From NCBI RefSeq assembly GCF_032854445.1, contig NC_088302.1:3342023-3406022 (forward strand): a stretch of 64,000 nucleotides of DNA. The letters are read 5' to 3'. Within the stretch, counting starts at the first letter, position 1. Each line of letters starts with the position of its first letter. The position numbers and the translations under genes were made by a program. This stretch comes from Liolophura sinensis (Eukaryota > Mollusca > Polyplacophora > Chitonida > Chitonidae). This document shows, in pieces, positions 38,118 through 51,600 of the stretch. The notes under the pieces were generated by a model. The model worked only from the letters and a program-made list of their open reading frames with translations, made no database searches and was not told where the DNA came from.

Positions 38118-38272
38118 GTTATAGATGTGAAACTGCTATTAGACCATTGTTCCGAAGGCGACGACGTGGTCGTGAAAAGCTGCTGCGGTATCCTCGTACA
38201 ACTGGTGCATGCTGGGAAGGCTGAGTTTACAAGTGCTCTCAATGGTTTCCTGAACCTTGTGCCTTCAGCTCG
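38118..38272 (+). CDS. FOCAD: Focadhesin (FOCAD) internal exon B, helical-repeat region
   Basis: A 155-nt exon with acceptor TTTTAG and donor GTGAGT. It is read in phase 0 from VIDVKLLLDHC, followed by DDVVVKSCCGILVQLV, then AEFTSALNGFLNLVPSAR. Vertebrate focadhesin has LLWEKCCSDNVVVRTACC followed by AEFSYVLNGILNLIPSTR at the same place, so most core positions are identical or conservative. This is the strongest protein match in the window. It falls in the N-terminal armadillo/HEAT-like helices. Two bases (CG) of the last codon, an expected Arg, are left over, so the next exon should supply one base. Exon C instead needs two bases to finish its first codon (see findings). The + strand ORF that starts upstream at 38042 reads this exon in the wrong frame. 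Confidence 0.88.
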
Positions 38273-38346
38273 GTGAGTGGAAAAAAATATCATCAGTACA
38301 GTATTGTTTCTTAACCATGTTTACATACAGTTCAGATATTTTATAG

Positions 38347-38716
38347 TGGTTTAATGCTTATTCCCAAGAATATTTCACTTCAATATTTTTGTATCTCCGG
38401 TGGAGAAACCCAAAGCGCCAGAGTAATACACTTTTGGTACATATCGGACAAACTCTTCCTTTTGAGAGACACAGATATTTACAGACAGATCAATTAGTTG
38501 GTGTATAATAAAATGATGGAAGGTAAATGATCCAATGCACGTCAACGAAAACCACCTTAATGACTGACCAGAGGCTGCGCTGTTAAATCCTTATTGCCAC
38601 CTGCAGTTTTCCAAAACCAGTGGATCAGGGGATTCTCAAACCTTTCTGGTTCTAGACCAGGATTGAACCCACATCCCATGTCTCGCAGTAATTACCAGAA
38701 ATTGTAGATCATGCTA
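38347..38716 (-). mobile_element. V-SINE lineage 2, near-complete diverged copy
   Basis: Minus-strand reading: tRNA-like GAGACATGGGATGTGG with GGGTTCAATCCTGG (B box), then GAGAATCCCC, a body of about 190 bp, a V-domain-like GGGTTTCTCCACCGGAG, and the 3' block GAAGTGAAATATTCTTGGG. It shares the 3' end with family 1 but has a different head and a longer body. Confidence 0.65.
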
Positions 38717-41588
38717 TAAACTTGTTTTTATGCTCAGTTGCAATTGCAGTGGGGAATCATGATTTGTGTCTTTGTTGGGGGGATGGGAGACGGGGGGTGG
38801 GTGTGTGGGAATTGTGTGAGTAGTGTGTAAGGTGTGAACAAGATTTATTAAAACAAATTACATGTAAGTTAAAGAGTATTTAAATTTGGTAGTGATTGCA
38901 GACTTTCTAACCACAACTGGCATGGTCTGATGAATTTTGAAAAACATTGCTTTGTTTGGTTTTTTCATTTAATTGTACCTGAGTTGACAGGTTTTAGAAT
39001 GTTTTTGAATTTTTCAATTTTCTGCGTTGGATTCCATGCTGTATTATATATTCAGTAAACATGTTGAACAGCCTTCACCTGTAATCTCAAATGAAGTGGT
39101 ATAAAATTTTGAGATCTACTCTGATTCCAGATTTTTACCTTTCCAGCGACACCAGGTAGATATATAGGGAAAAGTACATTTCCACACAGACATCATTCCG
39201 TTGACCTGTTTTTTTTTTAGCGATATTATCCCATCTAAGATTTCTTTACCCATTCTTTCAATGCAGTGAAGAGCTCATTTAGAGCTTAACTGATGAACTT
39301 GCTAAATAAAAAAAACCGTGAGAAACATCTGTTGTTGTGAAGATCCATGTCCACATTTGTTTTCTCGTAAGAGAGCCCAGGAATATTGTCCTCGTGGAAT
39401 GCCCTGAAATGTCCATTACTGAGGTGTATTATCTGGGTTCTGATTTGTGGGTGTTCTAGGAAAAGGAGCAGAGGACAAAGAGGATATCAGAGTAATAGGG
39501 CGCCTTCATGCTGATTGAACAGCTATTTCTGTTTAGCTGTGCAAATGCACTATCCTCGGAAAAAGCTGGGATTTTACAACATGTACCAGTCAGATTTTGC
39601 ATTAGCTGTGTCCAGAGGTGAAGCCAGGAGATGGCCTGAAGAATGCCCCCTTACTCAGGGAAGCCGGTCCTGTGCCAGAATTACACACTCTGTTGCCTGT
39701 GACACTTTGCACTAGCTGTGCGGACCATTGCGCTATGTAAAGCGATTAACAGCTTCTGGCCCCTGTGCCAAATTGTCGTCAATTCATCCAAGGAGCATTA
39801 CCTGGAAGTTCGCCAGCCCAGAATAAACGTTGATCGAACTGCACACAAAAACAAGCAAGGCGTAAATCCTAACACCAATCCTATCAAGGTAGATTAAAAA
39901 CTGTTGGGATAAGGTGATAGGCTTCACAATTCAGGTGCCATTCTGACAAATCTTTACTGCCTTGCTGGGTAGAGTTTTTTTTTTCTCTCTTTTTTTTCTT
40001 AAGAGATATTGGCAACTTTGAAAATACAGGATGATCCCATTGATTTCAGTCATGTTGTTTGCTAAAGTGCTGAAAGAAATCCTTCAACTGTGGTTTGCTA
40101 AATTGTGTGCTGACTTTTGCTGTGGAAATATATTTCATCGGTTTAATTTTCCACCTCTTAGAACTATTTAATTAAGAACATCAGTCACACCTGTAGCTGG
40201 TGATTATCTTACTCCCATGAGGATTTAAGAAGCTTTTTCATCAGCGCTGAACTTTTAGGGTCATTGACAGGTCATATTGTTTTTTGTCTCTCGGCCAGTG
40301 AGCTGAAAGGTATTGTCTTAGTTGTAGTAAATCACCTATAATTGGAAGGAAGTTTTCACAAAATAATCGCTTTCCTAATATGAATAATAACAAAGACGGG
40401 TGATTAGTTGTTGAAAAATCATGCAAAATTGCTTGTGATTTACTGTGTCTTTCCATCTGTCCTATTAAAAATATGTGTTGTCAGACAATATTTTACTGAA
40501 CTAGAAATTTACATTTATTGGTCAGAGTTCGTTTTTGGCTTCCTTCCCTCAAAGCTGAAACAACTCAGGCAAATTCAATGAGTTTTCATGCATACATTAA
40601 CTGGCAGATCTCCCAGAACTAATGTAGCCAGCGTAAATTGATCTTTGGACTACTTTCTCTGTTCACAGTTCATAATTGGGGGTGTTCGGCTATATACATG
40701 TATATCTCCAAAGTTTCTGAGCCAAATTCAGTGAAACCATACATGAAGGTCAATGGTAGTTAACACATTACCCATTAGAGGTCGTGGACGCAGTGACTGT
40801 TGACCTACTTTCTTGAGGCACGGTTCATAATTTTGTGGCTGTGGTATTAAAGGCTGATGAGCTTCTGGTTGATGGAAATGACCTTTGGCCTTCCTTTTTA
40901 GGGTAGTGGTGTATATAGTTGACTGTTTCAGCTGGTGTGACAGGAACAACTGTGTCACCAGAACAAGTTTATTGTGTGGAATGCTACATTCTGTGTCATC
41001 CATTTTATTGGCGACTTCAAATTCATCAACATTTTTCTGGAGATTTTGATGCTTTTGTTCACTTGAAATCATAATTAGTTTGGAAAAAGGTTTACAAATG
41101 TACATTACTTCTACATACAAGGAGGCCTTGATGGTCATTTTTAGGATTCCAAAAAAGTACTGAAAAGTAATCATAATGCACCTGTGCAAAAAATGAAGGA
41201 AAGATTGGATGAATGATTATGGCTTAATACAACATAGGCAATATTTCAGCCATTTCATGGCGATGAAGAAAAGAAAAATACCATATGATATAGATACAGT
41301 ATGGCATTGAGTCGCAACTTGGCACTTACATGTGCATATGTGGTGGAAGCTACTAGTTATGAATATTCATTAGCTCACATAATCACGATAATGATGGCTG
41401 TCTATGTAATATTAAAGGCAATATATATAGACAACTTTGATCTGCTGGAGGCTTTTTAATTCTACACAATCAGATAGTGCGAGGAGGAATTAGCCAGCGT
41501 AAACCATGGCAGACAATCACATCTCTGATGCCAGCTCAGCGCCAATTATATACATGGAAGAATGAGTACATCTGATGGCAAATATGCT
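38717..41588. other. Intronic stretch of the large FOCAD intron, nothing firm
   Basis: Unique AT-rich DNA with a G-run at about 38778-38800 and a T/C-rich tract at about 39977-40000. A 153-codon ORF (40728-41189, -) has no recognisable domain. A slightly GC-rich patch (39590-39760) resembles neither SINE family clearly. Confidence 0.4.
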
Positions 41589-41955
41589 TTCACTGTCCCT
41601 TCCCCCAACGCTTTGCTCTCCCATCCGAGTATGGCACCACTTTAATTCCTTCACTGTCCCTTCCCCCAACGCTTTGCTCTCCCATCCGAGTATGGCACCA
41701 CTTTTATTCCTTCACTGTCCCTTCCCCCAACGCTTTGCTCTCCTATCCGGGTATGGCACCACTTTTATTCCTTCACTGTCCCTTCCCCCAACGCTTTGCT
41801 CTCCCATCCGAGTATGGCACCACTTTAATTCCTTCACTGTCCCTTCCCCCAACGCTTTGCTCTCCTATCCGAGTATGGCACCACTTTAATTCCTTCACTG
41901 TCCCTTCCCCCAACGCTTTGCTCTCCCATCCGAGTATGGCACCACTTTAATTCCT
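41589..41955. repeat. Minisatellite, 61-bp unit, 6 copies
   Basis: Unit TTCACTGTCCCTTCCCCCAA, CGCTTTGCTCTCCCATCCGA, then GTATGGCACCACTTTAATTCC. Copies are nearly identical, so it is recent. The 104- and 71-codon ORFs are translations of it. Confidence 0.95.
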
Positions 41956-41993
41956 GCGCTGCTTGAAACTCACATATACGGCTGACACAGGCT

Positions 41994-42479
41994 CAGTGAG
42001 AAGTGCATCAGACATCAGTGAGAAGTGCATCAGACATTTGTGAGAAGTGCATCAGACATCAGTGGGAAGTGCATCAGACATCAGTGAGAAGTGCATCCGA
42101 CATCAGTGAGAACTGCATCAGAAATTTGTGAGAAGTGCATCAGACATCAGTGGGAAGTGCATCAGACATCAGTGAGAAGTGCATCCGACATCAGTGAGAA
42201 CTGCATCAGACATTTGTGAGAAGTGCATCAGACATCAGTGAGAAGTGCATCAGACATCAGTGAGAAGTGCATCAGACATCAGTGAGAAGTGCATCAGACA
42301 TCAGTGGGAACTGCATCAGACATCAGTGGGAAGTGCATCAGACATCAGTGGGAAGTGCATCAGACATCAGTGGGAAGTGCATCAGACATCAGTGAGGAGT
42401 GCATCAGACATCAGTGAGGAGTGCATCAGACATCAGTGAGGAGTGCATCAGACATCAGTGAGAAGTGCATCAGACATTT
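41994..42479. repeat. Minisatellite, 22-bp unit, 22 copies
   Basis: Unit CAGTGAGAAGTGCATC then AGACAT, with variants GTGGGAAG, GTGAGGAG and ATTTGTGAG. A block of about six units is repeated once (42040-42130 resembles 42130-42220). It sits 38 bp from the 61-bp array. Confidence 0.95.
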
Positions 42480-42880
42480 GTATTCTACTGTCATAATGTC
42501 GGTATTATGTCTCGATGTTTTCATGACTTCCTGAATAAAGCTCTGCACAGTTTAGAATAATGATGTCTAGTGATATATTGGCAGGTGTATTAATGGCTCC
42601 ATGTATCATTAATATTTGTTTGTTCGTCGGTGAAACTCTCATATTTACAGAAAAAGAAAAAACAATACATTATCAGGTGTCTTCACCCGTATGTGGAATG
42701 TTTCTATTGCAATGTCTAGCTGGCTAGATGACATGGTGATGAAGAAAACAGCATAACCCGGCCTTCATGATGCAGCTCTGAGTTTGCAAGCCCACAAGCA
42801 ACAACATTCTTCAATAAAAACATTTCAGTTTTACTTTCTGATAATTTTAAAGGCAAAGAAAATGGTAAAATGAAGTATAA
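42480..42880. other. Short unique spacer between arrays
   Basis: AT-rich with no recognisable feature. Confidence 0.4.
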
Positions 42881-43288
42881 TATACAGTGGAACAGCATTA
42901 AACACTGTCCATGTACAGTGTGTCAGTTAAAACCCAGAGGTATACAGTGAAACAACATTAAACACTGTCCGTGTACAGTGTGTCAGTTGGAACCCCAGAG
43001 GTATACAGTGAAACAACATTAAACACTGTCCATGTACAGTGTGTCAGTTGGAACCCAGAGGTATACAGTGAAACAACATTAAACACTGTCCATGTACAGT
43101 GTGTCAGTTGGAACCCAGGGGTATACAGTGAGACAACATTAAACACTGTCCATGTACAGTGTGTCAGTTGGAACCCAGGGGTATACAATGAGACAACATT
43201 AACACTGTCCTTGTACAGTGTGTCAGGTTGGGAACCCAAAGGTATACAATGAGACAGCATTAAAACACTGTCCTTGTACAGTGTATCA
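42881..43288. repeat. Minisatellite, 60-bp unit, about 6.5 copies, each with a hairpin
   Basis: Unit: TATACAGTGAAACAACATTA, AACACTGTCCATGTACAGTG, TGTCAGTTGGAACCCAGAGG. ACACTGT and ACAGTGT form a perfect 7-bp inverted repeat with a 6-nt loop in most copies. The 60-bp period keeps frames open on both strands (93 and 100 codons), which has no coding significance. Confidence 0.94.
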
Positions 43289-44248
43289 TTGACGTGACAT
43301 CAGTACTGTGTGTTCGAAATAGTTTCGAGATTGATATATGAATGCGTCCATGTGCTCTATATAATAGATGTATTTTGAATGAAGAAAACCAGCATTCTGT
43401 GTTAAGAGGGCAAAACCCGATTTGATGGCAAAATATGGTCTGAAAAGGCCACCACAGAATCTAGTGTTTCAGATATATTTCACTCGGTTGAAAAGGAAAA
43501 TGAAAATCTTTTCCTGGTCTTTCCTATGACATATAATTACATACTTTATGGTAGAGTTTATTTATATATTTCAGTTTTTTAGTTTTGTTTTTTATTTTAT
43601 TCCTCTAATCAGATATCCAGGCTTCCTTATAACTCATTTTCATTGTTTTTTTTTTAGATGAAAGTTGTTTCATTGGTATTCCGCTGTTTGATACTTCTTT
43701 TGTTGAACTTTTACCATTTTTGGCATGGCAATCTGTGGTAATTAAGTCAAGGTATTGTGGGCGACTCTGGGTCTCACGGGAGAAAGCGCCGTGGTTAGTT
43801 TTTATATCAGTTTTTGTGTTTTGCTCTCATTTCAGTTTGATGTATGTGTACTAGCTCAGAAAAATGTAAATGTATGTGTATATTTCCTAGATTTATGTTT
43901 TTATTTTTGTTTGTATTTAGCTCCCAGATGCACAGCGCAAGTGGGGTTCAGAGTAGAAGCAATTAATTTGGAAAAAATGTGATAACCCTAAGCAATATTT
44001 CAACTTGAAGTTCAGTGTTCAGGGAGTTATTTGCCAGGGTCATCATCACTGAGGCACTGGACGATTTTATGTTCAGGCAACACTGTGTGGGCATGCATTT
44101 ATTGGGACAGAACTGGACTGGACTATAGTTTTCACGTGTATGTCACTGATAGAGAATGTTCGTTTCTCTTTTTCTGGTGTTTACAAGCACATACATGTTA
44201 TTTTCACAAGTATTTGCTGAGCACTTTCACTCATTTGCTATTAATAAT
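43289..44248. other. Intronic stretch
   Basis: Unique AT-rich DNA. Nothing recognised. Confidence 0.4.
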
Positions 44249-45557
44249 AATCTATTCCAGCCCCTTGTAGTTACCTGTAGTTTTCCCATCCCAAACACGC
44301 ACAAGCAGTCGTGTTTTGTAATCTATTCCAGTCCCTTGTAGTTACCTGTAGTTTTCCCATCCCAAACACGCACACAAGTGATGGTGTTTTGTAATCTATT
44401 CCAGGCCCTTGTAGTTACCTGTAGTTTTCCCATCCCAAACACGCACAAGTGATGGTGTTTTGTAATCTATTCCAGGCCCTTGTAGTTACCTGTAGTTTAC
44501 CCATCCCAAACACGCACAAGTGATGGTGTTTTGTAATCTATCCCAGGCCCTTGTAGTTACCTGTAGTTTTTCCCATCCCAAACACGCACAAGTGATGGTG
44601 TTTTGTAATTTATTCCAGGCCCATTGTAGTTACCTGTAGTTTACCCATCCCGAACACGCACAAGTGATTGTGTTTTGTAATCTATTCCAGGCCCTTGTAG
44701 TTACCTGTAGTTTACCCATCCCAAACACGCACAAGTGATGGTGTTTTGTAATCTATTCCAGGCCCTTGTAGTTACCTGTAGTTTACCCATCCCAAACACG
44801 CACAAGTGATGGTGTTTTGTAATCTATTCCAGGCCCTTGTAGTTACCTGTAGTTTACCCATCCCAAACACACACAAGTGATGGTGTTTTGTAATCTATCC
44901 CAGGCCCTTGTAGTTACCCTGTAGTTTTCCCATCCCAAACACACACAAGTGATTGTGTTTTGTAATCTATTCCAGGCCCTTGTAGTTACCTTTAGTTTAC
45001 CCATCCCAAACACGCACAAGTGATGGTGTTTTGTAATCTATTCCAGGCCCTTGTAGTTACCTGTAGTTTACCCATCCCAAACCACGCACAAGTGATGGTG
45101 TTTTGTAATCTATCCCAGGCCCTTGTAGTTACCTGTAGTTTTCCCATCTCAAACACACACAAGTGATTGTGTTTTGTAATCTGTTCCAGGCCCTTGTAGT
45201 TACCTGTAGTTTTCCCATCCCAAACACACCCAAGTGATTGTGTTTTGTAATCTATTCCAGGCCCTTGTGGTTACCTGTAGTTTTCCCATCCCAAACACGC
45301 ACAAGTGATTGTGTTTTGTACTCTATTCCAGGCCCTTGTAGTTTACCCATCCCGAACACGCACAAGTGATTGTGTTTTGTACTCTATTCCAGGCCCTTGT
45401 AGTTACCTGTAGTTTACCCGTCCCAAACACACACAAACAATCGTGTTTTGAACTCTGTTCCAGGCCCTTGTAGTTACCTGTAGTTTACCCGTCCCAAACA
45501 CGCACAAGAGATTGTGTTTTGTAATCTGTTCCAGGCCCTTGTAGATACCTGTAGTTT
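44249..45557. repeat. Minisatellite, 71-bp unit, about 18 copies
   Basis: Unit: TGATGGTGTTTTGTAATCTA, TTCCAGGCCCTTGTAGTTAC, CTGTAGTTTACCCATCCCAA, ACACGCACAAG. Many copies carry single-base insertions or deletions (CCACGCAC, TACCCTGTAG, CCCATTGTAG). One unit near 45330 has lost GTTACCTGTA. Confidence 0.95.
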
Positions 45558-48376
45558 CTTTTTTAATATTGTTGTTTGCATAAATTTGAAAACAGCACAC
45601 ATGTAGTAAGTGACCTAAACTTTCACACATGACTAAGTTGCACATATTTTTTTAATTCTGAGAGTTATAGTGGTCTTAGAAATATGTTTTGAATTTTTTT
45701 TTCTTTTCTTTGAAGGTGTGACGATATTCTACTAGAAAGAAAAACAAGTTTCCACAACAAAAGCAATATTTTCTCACATTTATTTTCCTCTGAAAATGCA
45801 TTTTCAGATCAAAATTTAGATTGTTTATGGTAATGACCTTAGTAAATAAAATCCGTGTCAGATATGAAATGCTACCTTTGCCAAGTGAATTAGTCCTTCT
45901 GCTGGGCCGTGTGGACTTTCATGTGGTCAGAATATAGAGAGTGGACATGAGCAGCTGACAGAATTTAATAGGCAGTAGTCCAGCATCAGATCTTTTGATG
46001 TCAGTTATTAGTCTGGCTAGGCAAGGCCAGAGAAGCAGGTGTCGGGGCTTTTAGAAATGTAAAGCAATGTCTCTTTATGGTTTGGTGCACCTGGTCCCAA
46101 AATGGTTGCTCAATATATTCTAGATGTACAGTATTTGGCCTCAGACTCACCCAGGACTCAGTTTGTGTACATGTGCTCATTAAGATTCTGAGAGTTCTCT
46201 TATCTGAAAAAGTGTTTTGAGGCTTGTTTGGAATGTAAGGAAGATTTGGTAATGTGCTAGAAAATAATTTTAACATGGAAGTCTCTGAGCACCAAAATTT
46301 GTATTTTCTGATTATTTGCCTCTAAAACTCATTTTTGGGGTGAATTGTAGGGTAAGTTTGGGAATACTGAAGAATTTGGAACTGTGGTACTGTTCAGAAA
46401 GATTCAACTGGGCAGTTACCATGCATGTCTCAGGTGATGGTGCAGAATTGCATGTGTGGCCATTTTATGTGATTGTTACAGTCTTACACTGACCATATGG
46501 TACAGTTCTGTCATGATCTAATGGTTGATGTACCTGGACAACAACCCCAGTTGTGATAGTCACATGATACAGTTTATAGCAAGCAGTACTGTACAATGTT
46601 TGTGTGGCCATTTGGTGTGATTGTAACACAGTCTTACACTGACCACATGATACAGTTAGCAAGTAGCACTGTACAATTTTCCTTTTTGTGGTGAAAAATT
46701 AATGTATCCAGAAGAACACAGATATTAGCTGTGAGTGTTAGCTTGGTGAAATTACTGTTGTACATAGCATACAATGGCGATGGGGAGGGGGGGGGCACAG
46801 GGGGGATTCAGGGATTATATAGCCATGGCAAAGATTCAAAAATAGTCAAAACAATACAAAACAAGAACAAAGTCTAAACTGCATCATGGGCTGCATGTTG
46901 CATGACATAATTAAATTATATAGCTAATATGGTACAACCCAAACAGTGGCCAATTTAATCTTCTTGTATTTGTTCAATGTTTGGACACATTTGCTTTTGA
47001 ATTTTTTCGAATCTGTGGGCCTAGATTACCAGATAATGTGCAGATAGATAATTTTTTGTAGATAAGTTTCAGAAACAAGGGGCATTTTACCATATGTGGC
47101 CAGTATCATGGAATTGTGTAAAATTTAGATATGACATACTTTCATCTTTTTTTATAAATCCTGCATGTAAATGTATAGTTAAACATTAAACTTAGAACCG
47201 ACAACATGGCCAATGCAAGGCGATTATTCAAGATTGTGGATAATTAAGCAGCTTTGTGATATGGTGGTGCAATTCCATCACATGGTTGACTTGCAGAGAG
47301 ATCAGTGATGAATTTAAGTTTGTCATGATCTCACCATGATATGGCTCAACATACATTTATTAAAGTAGCTTATATTTATTAAAGTAGCATGCAATCATAT
47401 AATCATCCATTGATCTATCTGTTGACTCTATAGTTTAGACTTGAAATATCTCTATGTCCAATCAGAAGTTATAACTTAGCTTCATGGATGTTCTATAGTG
47501 CTTGTGTTAATTGCCCTGGTTGTTCCATGCAGTCTGTTTTGCATCTATCATTTTGAGATCTTGGTTTATAGAAACCGGAGATTAGCTCTATCAAGGTTGA
47601 GATATGTTCTACGACTCATCATCAAAAGTGCGTTGATTATATGTGGGGAATCGCCATCAACTATGTCTAAAACACATCTTTCATGCTACAGTGTGTGCTG
47701 TGTGAGGGGATAGTGAGTCGACTGACATACCAGTGGTGTCAGAAGCAGTACAGCCAGTACGGCCTTGTCATCAAACAAAAAAAAACTAAAAAAATAGTTG
47801 AATAAAATAAATCAAAGTGAAGGCCCATGCACACACATGTGCACTGTAGACTGTAAAGCACATAAAACTACAATGGATCTGTGTGTAGAATAAAAACCCT
47901 GTAAAATGATTTCAGGGCATCTCCTGCCATCCAGCATCCCAAAGCTTCCGTGGCCTTAAGGCAGCCTAGGACCCTTGCCTTTTGTGCTGGGATAGTCAGC
48001 CAGTGACTACTTTCATGTGCTGGGATAGTCAGCCAGTGGCCACTTTCAAATTGCTTGTGATGTGCCTGCATAGGATATCTCTATAAAAGAAAGCAAGTGC
48101 AAATTGGCAATAGCTGCAATGTATGGCAAAAAGATGATGTCCTCTTTCACAGAAGTTCCTCTGATTAATTGAATGAGCCATGTTAGCTGACACAATTTAA
48201 AAAACATGACTGCTTGACCAACCAATGGAATGACCTACCTTAATAGAGCTTCTTAGGCACAGCTAAAAAGCTGGCTCTAAAAAAGCAGTTACAATCAATC
48301 TGAGATCTTGATTGTTCATACGCAAACATTAAAAAGCGTATTGATGTTCATCATATAGTCCTGTTGTGCCCTATCA
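45558..48376. other. Intronic stretch with one partial duplication
   Basis: Mostly unique. About 80 bp starting GTGTGGCCATTTTATGTGAT at 46455 is repeated imperfectly from 46601, including GTCTTACACTGACCA and the following GATACAGTT. The ORFs here, including a hydrophobic one at 47498, have no recognisable family. Confidence 0.45.
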
Positions 48377-48563
48377 TTTATTTATTTTCTGAGGTGCGTG
48401 GTGTTTTACCAATCAAGAATATTTGATTTATATAACAGCCAGGATTATGGTGGGAGGAAACCAGGCTCTGAAACCCACGACCATCCACAGGTTACGGACA
48501 GACCTTCCCATGCATGGCGACAGAGGAAGCCAGCACTTACAACAACCACATTGGTGGCAGGCT
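48377..48563 (-). mobile_element. V-SINE family 1, 5'-truncated copy
   Basis: From the plus side: TTTATTTATTTTCTG tail, GTGGTGTTTTACCAATCA, AAGAATATTTGATTTATA, CCAGGATTATGGTGGGAGGA, AACCCACGACCATCCACAGG, GACCTTCCCATGCATGG, and a degraded B-box region. The head is absent. It lies 127 bp upstream of the 45-bp array. Confidence 0.85.
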
Positions 48564-48689
48564 GTAGCGAGACATGTATTGAGATCCTTGTTGAGACTAT
48601 ATCTAGTATAGTGCTTTGCTGTGCCACCTTTATATGGGAGTTCATTTGTACTCTTGACAACCACTAGTTAATTCCTTAATTCCTGTTGT

Positions 48690-51600
48690 TTATTGTGCTC
48701 CAAACCTCAGTTCTTGACTATAAAGACCTGTACCTTATTGTGCTCCAAACCTCAATTCTTGGCTATAAAGACCTGTACCTTATTGTGCTCTAAACCTCAG
48801 TTCTTGACTATAATGACCTGTAGCTTATTGTGCTCTAAACCTCAGTTCTTGACTATAAAGACCTGTACCTTATTGTGCTCTGTACCTCAGTTCTTGACTA
48901 TAATGACCTGTACCTTATTGTGCTCTAAACTTCAGTTCTTGACTATAAAGACCTGTAGCTTATTGTGCTCCAAACCTCAGTTCTTGACTATAAAGACCTG
49001 TGGCTTATTGTACTCTAAACCTCAGTTCTTGACTATAAAGACCTGTACCTTATTGTGCTCTATACCTCAGTTCTTGACTACAATGACCTGTACCTTATTG
49101 TGCTCTAAACCTGAGTTCTTCAATATAAAGACCTGTACCTGATTGTGCTCCAAACCTCAGTTCTTGACTATAATGACCTGTACCTTATTGTGCTCTAAAC
49201 TTCTGTTCTTGACTATAAAGACCTGTAGCTTATTGTGCTCTAAACCTCAGTTCTTGACTATAAAGACCTGTAGCTTATTGTGCTCTAAACCTCAATTCTT
49301 GGCTATAAAGACATGTAGCTTTTTGTGCCCTAAACCTCAGTTCTTGACTATAAAGACCTGTGGCTTATTGTACTCTAAACCTCAGTTCTTGACTATAAAG
49401 ACCTGTACCTTATTGTGCTCTAAACCTCAATTCTTGGCTATAAAGACATGTGGCTTATTGTGCTCTATACCTCAGTTCTTGACTATAAAGACCTGTACCT
49501 TATTGTGCTCTAAACCTCAGTTCTTGACTATAAAAACCTGTAGCTTATTGTGCTCTAAACCTCAGTTCTTGACTCTCAAGACCTGTACCTTATTGTGCTC
49601 TAAACCTCAATTCTTGGCTATAAAGACCTGTGGCTTATTGTGCTCTGTACCTCAGTTCTTGACTATAAAGACCTGTGGCTTATTGTGCTCTAAACCTCAG
49701 TTCTTGTCTATAAAGACCTGTACCTTATTGTGCTCTAAACCTCAGTTCTTGACTCTCAAGACCTGTACCTTATTGTGCTCTAAACCTCAGTTCTTGACTA
49801 TGAAGACGTGTGGCTTATTGTGCTCTATACCTCAGTTCTTGACTATAAAGACCTGTACCTTATTGTGCTCTAAACCTCAATTCTTGGCTATAAAGACCTG
49901 TACCTTATTGTGCTCTAAACTTCAGTTCTTGACTATAAAGACCTGTAGCTTATTGTGCTCTAAACCTCAGTTCTTGACTCTCAAGACCTGTACCTTATTG
50001 TGGTCTAAACCTCAGTTCTTGACTATGAAGACGTGTGGCTTATTGTGCTCTATACCTCAGTTCTTGACTATAATGACCTGTACCTTATTGTGCTCCAAAC
50101 CTCAGTTCTTGACTATAAAGACGTGTGGCTTATTGTGCTCTAAACCTCAATTCTTGGCTATAAAGACCTGTACCTCAGTTCTTGACTATAAAGACCTGTA
50201 CCTTATTGTGCTCTAAACCTCAGTTCTTGACTATAAAGACCTGTACCTTATTGTGCTCTAAACCTCAATTCTTGGCTATAAAGACATGTGGCTTATTGTG
50301 CTCTATACCTCAGTTCTTGACTATAAAGACCTGTACCTTATTGTGGTCTAAACCTCAATTTTTGGCTATAAAGTCCTGTGGCTTATTGTGCTCTGTACCT
50401 CAGTTCTTGACTATAAAGACCTGTGGCTTATTGTGCTCTAAACCTCAGTTCTTGTCTATAAAGACCTGTACCTTATTGTGCTCTGTACCTCAGTTCTTGA
50501 CTATAAAGACCTGTGGCTTATTGTGCTCTATACCTCAGTTCTTGACTATAATGACCTGTACCTTATTGTGCTCTAAACCTGAGTTCTTGACTCTCAAGAC
50601 CTGTACCTTATTGTGGTCTAAACCTCAATTCTTGGCTATAAAGACCTGTGGCTTATTGTGCTCTGTACCTCAGTTCTTGACTATAAAGACCTGTACCTTA
50701 TTGTGCTCTAAACCTCAATTCTTGGCTATTAAGACGTGTGGCTTATTGTGCTCTAAACCTCAGTTCTTGACTATAAAGACCTGTGGCTTATTGTGCTCTA
50801 TACCTCAGTTCTTGACTATAAAGACCTGTGGCTTATTGTGCTCTATACCTCAGTTCTTGACTATAAAGACCTGTAGCTTATTGTGCTCCAATCCTCAGTT
50901 CATGGCTATAAAGACCTGTGGCTTATTGTGCTCTATACCTCAGTTCTTGGTTATAAAGACCTGTACCTTATTGTGCTCTAAACCTCAGTTCTTGACTATA
51001 AAGACCTGTAGCTTATTGTGCTCCAATCCTCAGTTCATGGCTATAAAGACCTGTGGCTTATTGTGCTCTATACCTCAGTTCTTGGTTATAAAGACCTGTA
51101 CCTTATTGTGCTCTAAACCTCAGTTCTTGACTATAAAAACCTGTGGCTTATTGTGCTCTGTACCTCAGTTCTTGGCTATAAAGACCTGTACCTTATTGTG
51201 GTCTAAACCTCAGTTCATGACTATAAAGACCTGTGGCTTATCATGCTCCAATCCTCAGTTCATGGCTATAAAGACCTGTAGCTTATTGTGCTCTAAACCT
51301 CAGTTCATGGCTATAAAGACCTGTACCTGATTGTGCTCCAAACCTCAGTTCTTGACTATAAAGACCTGTACCTTATTGTGCTCTAAACCTCAGTTCTTGA
51401 CTATAAAGACCTGTACCTTATTGTGCTCTGTACCTCAGTTCTTGACTATAAAGACCTGTACCTTATTGTGTTCTAAACCTCAGTTCTTGACTATAAAGAC
51501 CTGTACCTTATTGTGCTCTAAACCTCAATTCTTGGCTATAAAGACCTGTACCTTATTGTGCTCCAAACCTCAGTTCTTGACTATAAAGACCTGTACCTTA

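Noticed and set aside
38042-38224. 60-codon plus-strand ORF with an Arg-rich stretch
   Set aside because: It is the wrong frame of FOCAD exon B, starting inside the intron.
39590-39760. Old repeat or exon in a GC-richer patch
   Set aside because: It resembles a minus-strand tRNA-like head loosely, but boxes and tail could not be established.
40728-41189. 153-codon minus-strand ORF, not repeat-derived
   Set aside because: It lies inside the FOCAD intron and has no recognisable domain, splice sites or homologous motif. One open stretch of this length in 64 kb is compatible with chance. A protein search could reopen it.
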